A DNA stretch of 64,000 bases from Photobacterium damselae (GCF_003026815.1 NZ_PYOG01000003.1:186001-250000); one strand, 5' to 3'; positions 8,977 through 17,956 are shown, counted from the first letter of the stretch. Numbers and translations: made by a program. Notes: a model not told the origin generated them from the sequence alone.

Positions 8977-8990
8977 TTGATCAAGATCAA
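8977..8990. promoter_or_regulatory. Perfect FNR binding site
   Basis: TTGATCAAGATCAA is an exact match to the FNR consensus TTGAT-N4-ATCAA. It lies 120 nt upstream of the nrdD start codon and about 42 nt before the inferred transcription start, so FNR should activate nrdDG when oxygen is absent. It is about 200 nt from the divergent GGDEF gene, too far for standard activation there. Confidence 0.9.
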
Positions 8991-9183
8991 TTTTAATTAT
9001 TGGCAGTTTGTCTTGTGAGCGATGATTTTGAAGCACTGCAGATTTTTAAATGTAAGAATATTTTGCATTCCAGATGTCAATGGAATTATTTGAGTTTCTC
9101 CCCAAAAAAGTAAAAAAATTTGCTTGATTTTTAAGAGATCATGTAGGATTTAAATGATAATAAAAAGATAGAAGATTGTTAAT
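8991..9183. promoter_or_regulatory. Rest of divergent nrdD / GGDEF intergenic region
   Basis: This completes the 326-nt gap between the two start codons. A weak plus-strand promoter candidate is TTGCTT (9120-9125), an 18-nt spacer and TAGGAT (9144-9149). No RNA gene or repeat is visible. Confidence 0.3.
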
Positions 9184-10287
9184 ATGACAACATTGCCACT
9201 ACGCAATAGTTTAGAACGCGCTGTTTATAAAAATCTCCAACAGGGAATACGCTGGTGCTCGGCCATTTCTCTCATAGTTATGGCAATGATGCTGTTTACA
9301 CTAAAAACCATGTCTATTGATAAAGAGCTATTTGATTGGGAGCCCTCTAGTTACCAATATAGCTTTCAGCTAGTCATTTATGTGGCAGGACTCTTTAGTT
9401 TTTCTACAACACCTCATCGATACTGGCGTTATGAGTGTGATACATACGCAATCTTGTTTGGTCTTAGCTGGTCTATTGCCATTTATCATATTGCAATCAT
9501 TTATCAGTCTTTCTTAAGTGCAAGTATCTTTGCCAATCTACTCATGATGGCAGCACTATTAGCCTTATATTCCCGTACTCAAACACTCTATCTTGCCGTT
9601 ACACCGATCTTTCTTATCAGTAGTTGGAGCTATTTTGTTCGTGATGACTACGCTATCCTAATCGCACTACAAGAAACCACAGCGACTATATTAATTATCG
9701 AAACCGGTCGTAGAATTCTTTCTCGATGGTTTACAAGAAGTGTAGAACGCGATGTTGAGAATAAACGCCTACTTAGTGAACTCACTCAGCTCGCTTCCAG
9801 AGATCAGCTGACCAATTTATATAATCGTCGTTTCTTTGAATATGAACTTGATAAGCAAACTGTACAAGCAAAGCGTTACAACATTCCTTTCTCCGTTATT
9901 TTAATCGATATTGATTATTTCAAACGCTATAACGACGCTCTGGGTCATTTACAAGGTGACGAGTGTTTAAAAATCGTAGCAAAAGTGCTCAATGCAAGCT
10001 TGCTCCGTGGGGCTGATTCTGTTTCTCGCTATGGTGGTGAAGAATTTGTCGTGATCTTGCCCAATACTGATATTGATGGTGCCATACTGGTTGCGGAGCG
10101 GATACAGTCCAATATGGCTAAAATGGTCATCCCTCACCCTGACTCAGAGATTAGTAATGTCGTTACTTTAAGCCAAGGTATTGCGGCATGGAAGAATCAC
10201 AGAGGTCCAACTCAGCTAATAAAAGAAGCGGATAATCACTTATATCAAGCAAAAGAACTTGGTCGTGCGCAATATAAAGCCGCTTAA
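9184..10287 (+). CDS. Membrane-bound GGDEF diguanylate cyclase
   Basis: This 367-residue protein should make c-di-GMP from two GTP. The N-terminal 180 or so residues carry about six hydrophobic segments, so it is an inner-membrane protein with a cytoplasmic catalytic domain. A short coiled linker leads into RDQLTNLYNRRFF (about residue 213). The active-site loop is RYGGEEF with GGEEF at about 284-288, and the nucleotide/Mg region is ILIDIDYFKRYND. An RxxD inhibitory site (RGAD, about 275-278) stands five residues before GGEEF, so product inhibition is expected. The membrane sensor family is not recognised. The stop overlaps the start region of the next gene, so the two are likely translated together. 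Confidence 0.9.
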   Translation: MTTLPLRNSLERAVYKNLQQGIRWCSAISLIVMAMMLFTLKTMSIDKELFDWEPSSYQYSFQLVIYVAGLFSFSTTPHRYWRYECDTYAILFGLSWSIAIYHIAIIYQSFLSASIFANLLMMAALLALYSRTQTLYLAVTPIFLISSWSYFVRDDYAILIALQETTATILIIETGRRILSRWFTRSVERDVENKRLLSELTQLASRDQLTNLYNRRFFEYELDKQTVQAKRYNIPFSVILIDIDYFKRYNDALGHLQGDECLKIVAKVLNASLLRGADSVSRYGGEEFVVILPNTDIDGAILVAERIQSNMAKMVIPHPDSEISNVVTLSQGIAAWKNHRGPTQLIKEADNHLYQAKELGRAQYKAA

Positions 10288-11155
10288 GCTAATACTCGCT
10301 TATATAGCGTTAAGTCCTAATGTTACTACAGCTGAAGAATTGCGTATTATGTCTTGGAATATGCAATGGTTAAATCATCATGCTTCTTCGCCCGTTTTGC
10401 GAGATACCGATGATTTTTCGCAGATAAGAAGCATAATCGAACAGGTCGATCCTGATATTTTGGCTTTCCAAGAGGTAGGAAGCTTAAAAGCCATGACTAT
10501 GGTTTTACCACTTAAACAATACGATATTTTACTTTCATCCCGTGCTGATCATCCAAGATATACATTCCCTAACACCAATCAATTTACAGGCTTTGCCATT
10601 AGAAAAAATATTCGGTATCGAGAACTCCCTGACTTTACTAAGATCAATCTGAATAAAAAAGGCTTACGATATGGCAAGAATCTCAAGATCTGGTGGCAAG
10701 ATCAGCAAATACATTTACTCAATATTCATTTAAAAGCAGGATGTAAACAGAGCAAGAGATCAAAAGCATGTCGCCAACTCAAAAAACAGCTAAAGCTTCT
10801 ATCATTGTGGTTAAAAACTCGGATTGAAAATAATCACTCTTATATTCTTCTCGGTGATTTTAATTATCCTCTATATACCAGTTTAAACAATAAGAAAGAA
10901 AAACAACATAACCACTGGTTTTTCAAACAATTAGGAATACCGACCACAGCCTTAAAACAACATAAAACCTCTTTTTCCTGTCAAATTAAAATCCACCATA
11001 AAAAGAGTCGGCTTATCACTTATACCCAACCAATCGACCACGTTATCTCAGATAAGATCAATATTTCAAAACTAGAAACTTATCAATACACAAACAAAGA
11101 AATGAGCAGCAACCAGTTATCTGATCACTGCCCCCTTTATTTTTCAATACCGTAA
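10259..11155 (+). CDS. Secreted endonuclease/exonuclease/phosphatase-fold protein
   Basis: This protein of up to 298 residues has the EEP (DNase I-like) fold. Motifs in order: SWNMQWL (Asn), ILAFQEVG (catalytic Glu), LNIHLKAGC, LGDFNYP (Asp/Asn), QPIDHVISD and the terminal LSDHCPLYF with the catalytic Asp-His pair. An N-terminal hydrophobic stretch (LKLILAYIALSPNVTTAEE) looks like a signal peptide, so it probably acts in the periplasm or outside. The start is non-ATG: TTG at 10259 or GTG at 10265, both inside the end of the GGDEF gene, which implies translational coupling. Substrate (DNA, lipid or sugar phosphate) is not readable. It is convergent with the next gene, with only 3 nt between stop codons. 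Confidence 0.8.
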   Translation: MVVRNIKPLKLILAYIALSPNVTTAEELRIMSWNMQWLNHHASSPVLRDTDDFSQIRSIIEQVDPDILAFQEVGSLKAMTMVLPLKQYDILLSSRADHPRYTFPNTNQFTGFAIRKNIRYRELPDFTKINLNKKGLRYGKNLKIWWQDQQIHLLNIHLKAGCKQSKRSKACRQLKKQLKLLSLWLKTRIENNHSYILLGDFNYPLYTSLNNKKEKQHNHWFFKQLGIPTTALKQHKTSFSCQIKIHHKKSRLITYTQPIDHVISDKINISKLETYQYTNKEMSSNQLSDHCPLYFSIP

Positions 11156-11158
11156 TCA

Positions 11159-12499
11159 TTAAGCTCTGATTCTATCTCCATCTGGAAGAATTTGGTGTTT
11201 GCTTAATAAGCGATACATAGTTGCTCGGGAGATGCCTAAATCTTTTGCAGCAGACATCACTTGACCATGATGCAAATGCAAAGCGGAAAGTAAGATGTCT
11301 TTTTCAGCCTCATCTTTGATGCTTTTTAAGCTTCTTTTTGCGCATTTTGTAGATGGTAACAAAAACGCATCAGATGTAATCACAGGGCCTTCAGAAGAAA
11401 TAACGGCTTGTTTGACCTGGTTTTCCAATTCAATTAAATTATTTGGCCACGGATAACTAAGCAATAATTTATCAATATCTTCTGAAAATTTAACTGCCAT
11501 CGTATTAATTTTATTAAGATGAATATCAAGAAAATACTGAGCAAATTTACGTATATCTTCACTTCTTTCTCGTAAACTTGGAACATCCAAATGGAATATA
11601 TTTAACTTATAAAACAGCTCTTTATTAAATTGATATTCATTAAGTAGTGTGTCCGGTTGTATCGAAGAAGAAGAGATAATTTTAATATCATTTTGAGTCT
11701 CTAAACGTAATCTGGATTTTAAGTCTAAATTGAAAAACTCTAATAATTTCAGTTGAAAATCTTGAGGCAATGATTGAAGATTCTTTAAATATACTGTTTC
11801 ATTTTTAAAATTTTCAATATTTTTTGCCGAATTAGAAAAGTAGTGATAAAAAATGTCTCTCTGGGTCGATGACGTCAATAACAAATCACAATCAATGGTA
11901 AAAAAACGTCCGTACTTTCTACCACTGGAATGCCATAAATAACGTGCTAATGATTGTTTTTTGGTCCCATTTTCTCCAGTAATAAAAATATTCACATCCG
12001 AAGAACTTACTCTTCTTACTAAATCTTTTAGCCGCTTGACTTTTTTGCTTTCCCCTGAGAGTAATAATTTTATTAACACATCTTTTGGATTTTTATTGTT
12101 AGTAATTTTGGTCATTCCCATTTGATGTTTAATGAATGGCATGAATTGACCATCGACAATGGGAGATAGAAAATAATCTGAACAGAATTTACCGATGAAG
12201 CTACGAACGACATCTACGTCAAGTTGCTCTTTATTTAAAATTGTAACCCATCTTACATGTTGATTATTCATAGCTTTTGTCGTAATACATGCGAGACTAA
12301 AGACACAATTAGTTAGATCAGCTATACAAATGCAGTTTGTTTCGTCTTCAAGTATAGCATCTAGTTCTCTAATATCTTTACATCGAACAACATCATAATT
12401 ATTCCTTTCTAGTAGCAAAACCCAAGAGTCATTACTACTGCTTAAAATAACAACTTTTTTATTCACTTTCTTAACATTAGCTTGGTGATTTACAATCAT
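11159..12499 (-). CDS. VpsR-like transcriptional regulator with degenerate AAA+ domain
   Basis: The 446-residue architecture is receiver-like (about 15-150), AAA+ (about 155-385) and Fis-type helix-turn-helix (about 400-440, AAKDLGISRATMYRLLSKH). The N-terminal part, especially VRWVTILNKEQLDVD and FCSDYFLSPIVDGQ, resembles VpsR, the c-di-GMP-responsive biofilm regulator of V. cholerae, rather than generic NtrC proteins. Key AAA+ features are lost: Walker A reads GENGTKKQS instead of GESGTGKE, the Walker B acidic pair is replaced (VYLKNL for LFLDEI), and no GAFTGA loop for sigma-54 contact is present. It therefore cannot be a standard sigma-54 activator. It may use sigma-70, as VpsR does, or bind DNA passively. 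The target is unknown; the nearby surface-protein genes are candidates. Confidence 0.82.
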   Translation of the reverse strand: MIVNHQANVKKVNKKVVILSSSNDSWVLLLERNNYDVVRCKDIRELDAILEDETNCICIADLTNCVFSLACITTKAMNNQHVRWVTILNKEQLDVDVVRSFIGKFCSDYFLSPIVDGQFMPFIKHQMGMTKITNNKNPKDVLIKLLLSGESKKVKRLKDLVRRVSSSDVNIFITGENGTKKQSLARYLWHSSGRKYGRFFTIDCDLLLTSSTQRDIFYHYFSNSAKNIENFKNETVYLKNLQSLPQDFQLKLLEFFNLDLKSRLRLETQNDIKIISSSSIQPDTLLNEYQFNKELFYKLNIFHLDVPSLRERSEDIRKFAQYFLDIHLNKINTMAVKFSEDIDKLLLSYPWPNNLIELENQVKQAVISSEGPVITSDAFLLPSTKCAKRSLKSIKDEAEKDILLSALHLHHGQVMSAAKDLGISRATMYRLLSKHQILPDGDRIRA

Positions 12500-12676
12500 A
12501 AGGAATTTCCATAAAAAGTTTCATATTACATAATAAATATAGCGCAAATTTATGATTCATCTTATTTTGAAGACAGAAGAATAATTAATTCCTAATTTTA
12601 AGATATGAAAATTTACATCTATTTTCAAAATAAAAATAATTTACCAATTTAAGAGAAATAGAATAGAAATAAAAAT

Positions 12677-12704
12677 AAAAAAGCCACACTAGTGTGACTT
12701 TTTT
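12677..12704 (-). terminator. Terminator for the 12720-13313 lipoprotein gene
   Basis: A 14-bp stem with one mismatch (AAAAAAGCCACACT against AGTGTGACTTTTTT) has T-runs in both directions and starts 16 nt after the stop of the minus-strand lipoprotein gene. The 220-nt gap around it is otherwise AT-rich with no gene. Confidence 0.75.
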
Positions 12705-12719
12705 CATACAAGTCATATC

Positions 12720-13313
12720 TTAATTTATAAGACGACTGTCTTTCATATTTGAAACAAGAATTCCAGCTAACTCATCACTAATATTATTAATATTCGTTGG
12801 ATCTACAGATTCAGATGATGTTGACCAAATAGGCTTATGTGATGCGGTATCAAACAAGGTAAACTCAATATTTACAAACTCATAAGATACTGTATAGCTA
12901 TCATCATAAATGTAACTGTATGATGAACTGTAGTAATTAGTAAATGTAACTGAATTTGAGAATCCATTTCCTGGATAACGAATATTTTTATCTTCAATAT
13001 TAATCAATTGTCCGACAAAAACAGTTTGAATATTATTTTTCTTAACATAATTACCAATAATCTCTTTTGACGGCAATTTATCAGGATAGACCTGAGAACT
13101 TGCTATTGCATTAACACCTTGAGCTTTTAGCTTTTGTACCATACCATCTTCGAAAATACGCCTCACTCGAAGATTATCAGACATAGCAATCACTAACATA
13201 CTCTTTATTGGTGTTTTCGTGTAAGTACGATCAACCCATGCTGAGGTTAATGTACTTTGGGCACAAGCAACTAAAAACACAGCAAACAAACTTGAAATAA
13301 TAATACGATACAT
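12720..13313 (-). CDS. Putative lipoprotein of unknown function
   Basis: I place the start at ATG 13313 rather than the in-frame upstream codon at 13373, because that start gives a clean lipoprotein signal (MYRIIISSLFAVFLVAC, lipobox LVAC) with AAGG upstream. The mature part of about 180 residues has a predicted alpha/beta fold (SMLVIAMSDNLRVRRIFEDGMVQKLKAQG, TVFVGQLINIED) and a Tyr/Ser-rich loop (NYYSSSYSYIYDDSY). The pattern is reminiscent of DUF4136-type lipoproteins, but I cannot assign it firmly. It is divergent from the Sel1 lipoprotein with 62 nt between starts, so the promoters must overlap. Confidence 0.7.
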   Translation of the reverse strand: MYRIIISSLFAVFLVACAQSTLTSAWVDRTYTKTPIKSMLVIAMSDNLRVRRIFEDGMVQKLKAQGVNAIASSQVYPDKLPSKEIIGNYVKKNNIQTVFVGQLINIEDKNIRYPGNGFSNSVTFTNYYSSSYSYIYDDSYTVSYEFVNIEFTLFDTASHKPIWSTSSESVDPTNINNISDELAGILVSNMKDSRLIN

Positions 13314-13375
13314 AAGGCATACCTTTTCTCTATGTTCTAAAATTAAAAATAGTACAAGGAAGCGAGAAATCAATT

Positions 13376-14476
13376 ATGAAAAAATTATTATTGAGTAGTT
13401 TAGTCATATTATCAGGTTGCACTTTAGATTCTAATAATGAGATGCAAAATACAACAGATAACACTATTACTAATATTCAGCAAAATATCGATAAACTCAC
13501 GGAATTAGACCAGATAATTTCAACAATTGAAGATGAGAAAACTTCAGATACGGAATTAAAAAAACAGTTAGAGAAATTAGCCTATATGGCTAATGAGAAT
13601 TCAGAGGCGATGCTTTATCTTGCATCTCTTTACGAAGAAGGTGATATCATTAGTAAAAATTTAGCCCTTGCAAGATCATATTACAGCAAGTCGTCTCAAA
13701 AAAATAATACACTTGCGAGATATTATTATGCTCTCATGTTAATAGATGGCAGAGGTGGAGAGACAAATCATAAAGAAGCAAAAGAGCTATTACAAACAAA
13801 TATAAAAGACAATCATGAACAGTCAACATACGCTCTAGCCTATTTACACTTTATTGATAAAGACTATCAAAAGACTATTAACATTCTCAGTACAAAGAAA
13901 TCAATCGATTCTCCATCATCAAAATATTTATTAGGTATCTCTTTGTTAGAGCAAAATCAAAATATTGATAAAGCTATTGAATTATTAACGCAATCATCGA
14001 CAGAGAAAAATATTTATGCCAGTCATGCTCTCGGAAAAATCTACGCTCACGGCAAACACGGACAATTAAAAGATCCAAAAAAGAGTTTTTTTTATTTAAA
14101 GCAAGCCGTACAAGACAATGACCCCAATGCTTTGTATGACTTAGCGATGCTAACACTAGAAAACCCTGAATTTATTGACAATGATTATAATGCGTCGATT
14201 GAAAAGCTGATCCATGCCGATAAATATGGAAATAAGTTCGCCAGTTTTGAAATTGCAAAATTATATGACCAAGGAAATATAGTGAAACAAAACTACGAAA
14301 AAGCAATTTATTGGTATAAGAAATCTGCTGAAAAAGGAAATAATCGGGCCATGTATAATTTAGCCAGTATGTACGCTAATGGAGATGGTGTTTCTGTATC
14401 AATGAGTGATGCTGAATTTTGGTTAAAGCAATCTGCTCAATATGGTAACCAACGAGCTATTGAGTTATTAAAATAG
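13376..14476 (+). CDS. Sel1-repeat (TPR-like) lipoprotein
   Basis: This is a 366-residue lipoprotein with a short signal peptide and lipobox (LVILSGC). From about residue 75 to the end it consists of Sel1-like repeats, helical hairpins recognised by A-xxx-LA-x-LY-xx-G spacing: EAMLYLASLYEEGD, ALGKIYAHGKHG, FEIAKLYDQGN and AMYNLASMYANGDG, each followed by A-xxW/YxKxSA. Such proteins act as scaffolds, here anchored in the inner or outer membrane facing the periplasm. It could serve the surface-protein operon that follows on the opposite strand, but the two are convergent, each with its own terminator. Confidence 0.85.
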   Translation: MKKLLLSSLVILSGCTLDSNNEMQNTTDNTITNIQQNIDKLTELDQIISTIEDEKTSDTELKKQLEKLAYMANENSEAMLYLASLYEEGDIISKNLALARSYYSKSSQKNNTLARYYYALMLIDGRGGETNHKEAKELLQTNIKDNHEQSTYALAYLHFIDKDYQKTINILSTKKSIDSPSSKYLLGISLLEQNQNIDKAIELLTQSSTEKNIYASHALGKIYAHGKHGQLKDPKKSFFYLKQAVQDNDPNALYDLAMLTLENPEFIDNDYNASIEKLIHADKYGNKFASFEIAKLYDQGNIVKQNYEKAIYWYKKSAEKGNNRAMYNLASMYANGDGVSVSMSDAEFWLKQSAQYGNQRAIELLK

Positions 14477-14541
14477 TTACCTTGCTACAGAAAAATCATC
14501 TGCACTCAATCTTAAACTGGCTTAAATCAATACCCCAAAAA

Positions 14542-14579
14542 TAAAAAGACTTTTCACCCTAAATTGAAAAGTCTTTTTA
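14542..14579 (+). terminator. Terminator after the Sel1 lipoprotein gene
   Basis: A 15-bp stem (TAAAAAGACTTTTCA / TGAAAAGTCTTTTTA) with an 8-nt loop and trailing T-run, about 65 nt after the stop. It is symmetric enough to work on both strands. Confidence 0.8.
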
Positions 14580-14598
14580 TTTTGTCTACCACCCGAGC

Positions 14599-14632
14599 AA
14601 AAAAAACTTGCTTAGCATATCAACTAAGCAAG
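14599..14632 (-). terminator. Terminator of the minus-strand DUF11/barrel operon
   Basis: A perfect 9-bp stem (CTTGCTTAG / CTAAGCAAG) with an 8-nt loop is followed on the minus strand by eight T residues. It lies about 30 nt after the stop of the 14661 gene and closes the five-gene operon. Confidence 0.85.
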
Positions 14633-14660
14633 CTGTTCCCGTCAAAGATTTAACGAAACT

Positions 14661-17417
14661 CTAATTATCAATGCGAATACCAAATATCAAGGTCTCGGAT
14701 TCACCAGGAGCTACCGTTCCTACGGTACCGATAATTGACCCTGTTGTTCCATTAATAACAGTATTAATAGTCCCCTCTGTAATACTTGGGATACCTCCTG
14801 TGACATTAAATGTTGTGTAAGCAGGAGTTGCATCTGTTAACGTCACATTATGCGCATCTTCAATCGCAATATTCTCAGTAGTCAAACGATAGATAATGCA
14901 CTCTCCAGGAGCGACGGCAAAATTTGTAGTGACGAAATTACCCGTATCTGATGTACCATTACAATCTAAATCTGGTGTTTGTTCTTTTGTCACTTTCATA
15001 TTGGTATTAGCAATAGTGGTAGTATCAATAATCTGTAACGTACCACAAGCAACGGTTGTTTCTACTGTTGTAATATTATCTTGACCTTGAGATGCATTGG
15101 CAGGAGCAAGTACTTTAACAAACAGAACTTTCTGAGCCCCTCCCGCTAAAGAAGCAATCGAAGTAATGGAATTATCAGCACCAGTAAGTACGTCATCGCC
15201 ATTGGTATCTTCATAAATTACAGCAGAGAAATCTGAATCAGAGTTAGTTACGGTTAAAGCGATATTGGTATAAGCATCATTACTGGTGTTATTTAAGATA
15301 TGTTTATAGACAATACTACCACCAGCATAGGTAACACCATTTGCGTTAGGTGGGCCAAATGCTAAACACTGAGAACTATTGTCTATTGTCACCGCGTCAC
15401 GTTTAATATCAGATGCACCTGTCGTTGGTGATACAACCTTAAAGTACACATCTTGAGTTGCTGTTGTTGCATTCTCTGGTACTGTTACATCTGCATAGAC
15501 GAGCATCGCATCATCAGGCCCAAGTACTGGTATATTCGTAATAACCTCTCCTGCGGCATTCTTAAATACAACACTCCAATCTGCGGGCATCGTATTTTCT
15601 GCAAAATTAGTACTACTATACTGCAGCTCATAACTGTCGGCGGCTCCCGATGTATTGGTGACATAAAGAGTAAAACGAGTTGTTGTTCCAGGAGCTGTGG
15701 TATTTGTAGTTACTGGCGTTGCTTCAGGTCCGGCACCAATACCACAGTTATCATCAGCAGCATCACAGCTATCCTCAACCGTTAAGCTGGTTTCTGCTCT
15801 AAAATTATTCGTTAAATCAACTGTGCTAGCCGTAATTGTTCCTAATCGATCAATAACCGTATTAGTTTTCGATGTATCACTTGATGACGTTGCTCGTTTG
15901 GTAATTTGATATGGTCCACCCAACGCAGAGGCTGGTAATGTAGCAACTAAAACAACTTTATAACCACATAGATTTCCATCGGTTACTAAATAAGAAGGAC
16001 ACGTTTCACCAGCCGCTGGGATAACCCCCGTATCAGGATTGCTATCATTATCTGTATCAATTAAAGGTGTAACTCCATCACTCTTATATAAAAAGAAACT
16101 CGTTCCACTTGGGAATGTTGATGACTCTATGGAAATATTAAAGATATCTTCATCATTACCCGTATTCCATATGTAGTTGGTAAAGCTAACTCGTGCCCCT
16201 TGTGACGCAGAAGCAATATCAACTATCTCGTGATTAGTATCATCAGAGCCATCACAATTATTGTCGGTTCCTACATCGCAACCACCATTATTGGCAATAA
16301 CCGCATAATTAGAAGTAATCAAAAAAGGCACTCGGTTTGTATTCGTACTGTCTTGTTCACCGACATCCACAGTACCACTGTTGTCTTCATCAAAACCGTA
16401 AGTACCTTGGTTATATAACGTTGTTGCTGATAATCCCGAATCAATATTAACTTCAAAACTTATTGTTGCCGATTCATCTGACGCTAAACCATCCATCACA
16501 AACTGAATTTCATCATTATTTGGACATGATGCATCTGGAGCAATACAGGTTGTAAAAGCCAGATCTTGATCTCCTGATGTCTCACTCCCCCCTGTTGTTG
16601 TTCCTGAGGCCGTAATGGTCGTGCCAGATATACTCCAAGAGACTGCACCATTGAAACGCATCCCCTCAGGCAGAACATCATTTAAGATAACCCCATTCGT
16701 TTGTAACGGATCCATATCGGTCAAACCCACATTGGTGTAGGTAAAGGTTACGGTATAAGGTCCGCTTGGTGATGCTCCTTCACTTGAGCTAAGGGCTTTA
16801 GTTATCTCAACAATCGGAAGATTGGTCGCTGTTACCGTATCAGTATTGGTTTGAGCACTAACCCCACCATTGGCCACAGCAACACCATCAACAACAACAG
16901 CCTGACTGGTTGCTGTAATCGTTAAAGCATTAGATGAGTTTATTGTTGCAGCAGGATCAATATCCGCTACGATAACAAATTCAAAACTCTCACCTGGTGC
17001 AAGCGGTCCAACCACATCTCCTGAAGCAATGGGGGTTGAACCAGGGTCTGCTACCCCATCATTATTTGTATCTGGATAGATGGTCGCAGAACTAATGACA
17101 GAGGCAGGAAGAACCATATCTAGGGCAAAAGAATCGGTGCTATTACCTGTGTTGGTTAGCACGTGGTTAAATGTCACAGTTCTACCTGGTGCCCCTAATT
17201 TCGATTGATCATTGATCAACGTTAAAGCTGCAACAGGTTGAACAAGGGTTTCAACCAAATTGGATGTTGTACTACGTAAGATATTGGCACTATCTCGATA
17301 AGTAGCACCTGCTTGGTTTTTAATCACTGTACCTGATTCAGTTAAAGCCATTGCAGCAAAACTGATACTGGCAACAGCGGTTATACCCACTTTGGCGATA
17401 CCCTTGAAGACATTCAT
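14661..17417 (-). CDS. Secreted DUF11-repeat protein, last gene of operon (918 aa)
   Basis: Start chosen at ATG 17417 because GGGGAG lies 6 nt upstream; the frame's earlier GTG (17435) overlaps the previous stop. A Sec signal peptide (MNVFKGIAKVGITAVASISFAAMA) is followed by the module ESGTVIKNQAGATYRDS...TSN, also found in the two large upstream operon proteins. Several DUF11-like beta-sandwich repeats follow, recognised by VxFxHxLTNTGNSTDSF, PYTVTFTYTNVGL and VAPGESETLIFGI. Many Asp-rich loops (DTNNDGVADPG, DTNGDDVLTGAD) could bind calcium. No membrane anchor or barrel is visible, so it is probably a periplasmic or surface partner of the beta-barrel protein. Function is unknown. Confidence 0.8.
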   Translation of the reverse strand: MNVFKGIAKVGITAVASISFAAMALTESGTVIKNQAGATYRDSANILRSTTSNLVETLVQPVAALTLINDQSKLGAPGRTVTFNHVLTNTGNSTDSFALDMVLPASVISSATIYPDTNNDGVADPGSTPIASGDVVGPLAPGESFEFVIVADIDPAATINSSNALTITATSQAVVVDGVAVANGGVSAQTNTDTVTATNLPIVEITKALSSSEGASPSGPYTVTFTYTNVGLTDMDPLQTNGVILNDVLPEGMRFNGAVSWSISGTTITASGTTTGGSETSGDQDLAFTTCIAPDASCPNNDEIQFVMDGLASDESATISFEVNIDSGLSATTLYNQGTYGFDEDNSGTVDVGEQDSTNTNRVPFLITSNYAVIANNGGCDVGTDNNCDGSDDTNHEIVDIASASQGARVSFTNYIWNTGNDEDIFNISIESSTFPSGTSFFLYKSDGVTPLIDTDNDSNPDTGVIPAAGETCPSYLVTDGNLCGYKVVLVATLPASALGGPYQITKRATSSSDTSKTNTVIDRLGTITASTVDLTNNFRAETSLTVEDSCDAADDNCGIGAGPEATPVTTNTTAPGTTTRFTLYVTNTSGAADSYELQYSSTNFAENTMPADWSVVFKNAAGEVITNIPVLGPDDAMLVYADVTVPENATTATQDVYFKVVSPTTGASDIKRDAVTIDNSSQCLAFGPPNANGVTYAGGSIVYKHILNNTSNDAYTNIALTVTNSDSDFSAVIYEDTNGDDVLTGADNSITSIASLAGGAQKVLFVKVLAPANASQGQDNITTVETTVACGTLQIIDTTTIANTNMKVTKEQTPDLDCNGTSDTGNFVTTNFAVAPGECIIYRLTTENIAIEDAHNVTLTDATPAYTTFNVTGGIPSITEGTINTVINGTTGSIIGTVGTVAPGESETLIFGIRIDN

Positions 17418-17434
17418 ATGAAGCTCCCCTTGCA

Positions 17435-17956
17435 CTATTGCGCACTAGAATGACTAGCAGCTGGACTGTATTGCATGCTAACTGGATTATAATCAGCGCC
17501 TAACAAAATCAGCTGTGTTCTACGATTGACCCGATTTTCAGCTTCGTTGTTAGTGACGACAAAAGGTTCTCGAGATCCGGTTCCCAATGTGACAATTCGG
17601 TGAGGTAAAATGCCGTGCTGTTGTAAATAATTGGCAACAACATCTGCTCGCTCTTTGGCTAGCATATCATTATAGCTATCTTTACCCGCTGAATCGGCTG
17701 AACCAATAACTGCAACGTTTAGATTAGGATTAGCTTTCAATAATTGTGCCGCTTGTTTGATAGCATTCTGTTGTTGTAAATCTAATTGCTTTTTATCAAA
17801 TCCAAAATTGACAACTGATGGCCAAAAATGTCCTTCAATCACTGTTGTGGAACCACCGCAGGCAAGCTCACCATAATCAGCATAAATTGCTTCATTTGAG
17901 ACACAACCAGCTAACCCGATGCTGACTAGAAATACAGATGTAGATAGAAGTTTCAT
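17435..17956 (-). CDS. OmpA-family lipoprotein (peptidoglycan-binding)
   Basis: Starting at ATG 17956 the protein has a lipobox (MKLLSTSVFLVSIGLAGC), supporting this start over the frame's first codon at 17989. A C-terminal OmpA/MotB domain (about residues 45-160) follows: VNFGFDKKQLD, GSADSAGKDSYND and LAKERADVVANYLQQHGI, then NRRTQLIL. The Asp and Arg that hold diaminopimelate in OmpA domains appear conserved. It should be tethered to the outer membrane and bind the cell wall. It lies 17 nt after the beta-barrel gene and 17 nt before the next DUF11 gene, so the three are tightly coupled, and it probably anchors the complex to peptidoglycan. Confidence 0.9.
   Translation of the reverse strand: MKLLSTSVFLVSIGLAGCVSNEAIYADYGELACGGSTTVIEGHFWPSVVNFGFDKKQLDLQQQNAIKQAAQLLKANPNLNVAVIGSADSAGKDSYNDMLAKERADVVANYLQQHGILPHRIVTLGTGSREPFVVTNNEAENRVNRRTQLILLGADYNPVSMQYSPAASHSSAQ

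Noticed and set aside
8767..9018. 83-codon plus-strand open frame over the nrdD start and promoter
   Set aside because: It is antisense to nrdD and covers the FNR and NrdR sites; a shadow frame.
11159..12499. Standard sigma-54 (NtrC-type) activator
   Set aside because: GAFTGA is missing and both Walker motifs are degenerate; the VpsR-like N-terminus fits better.
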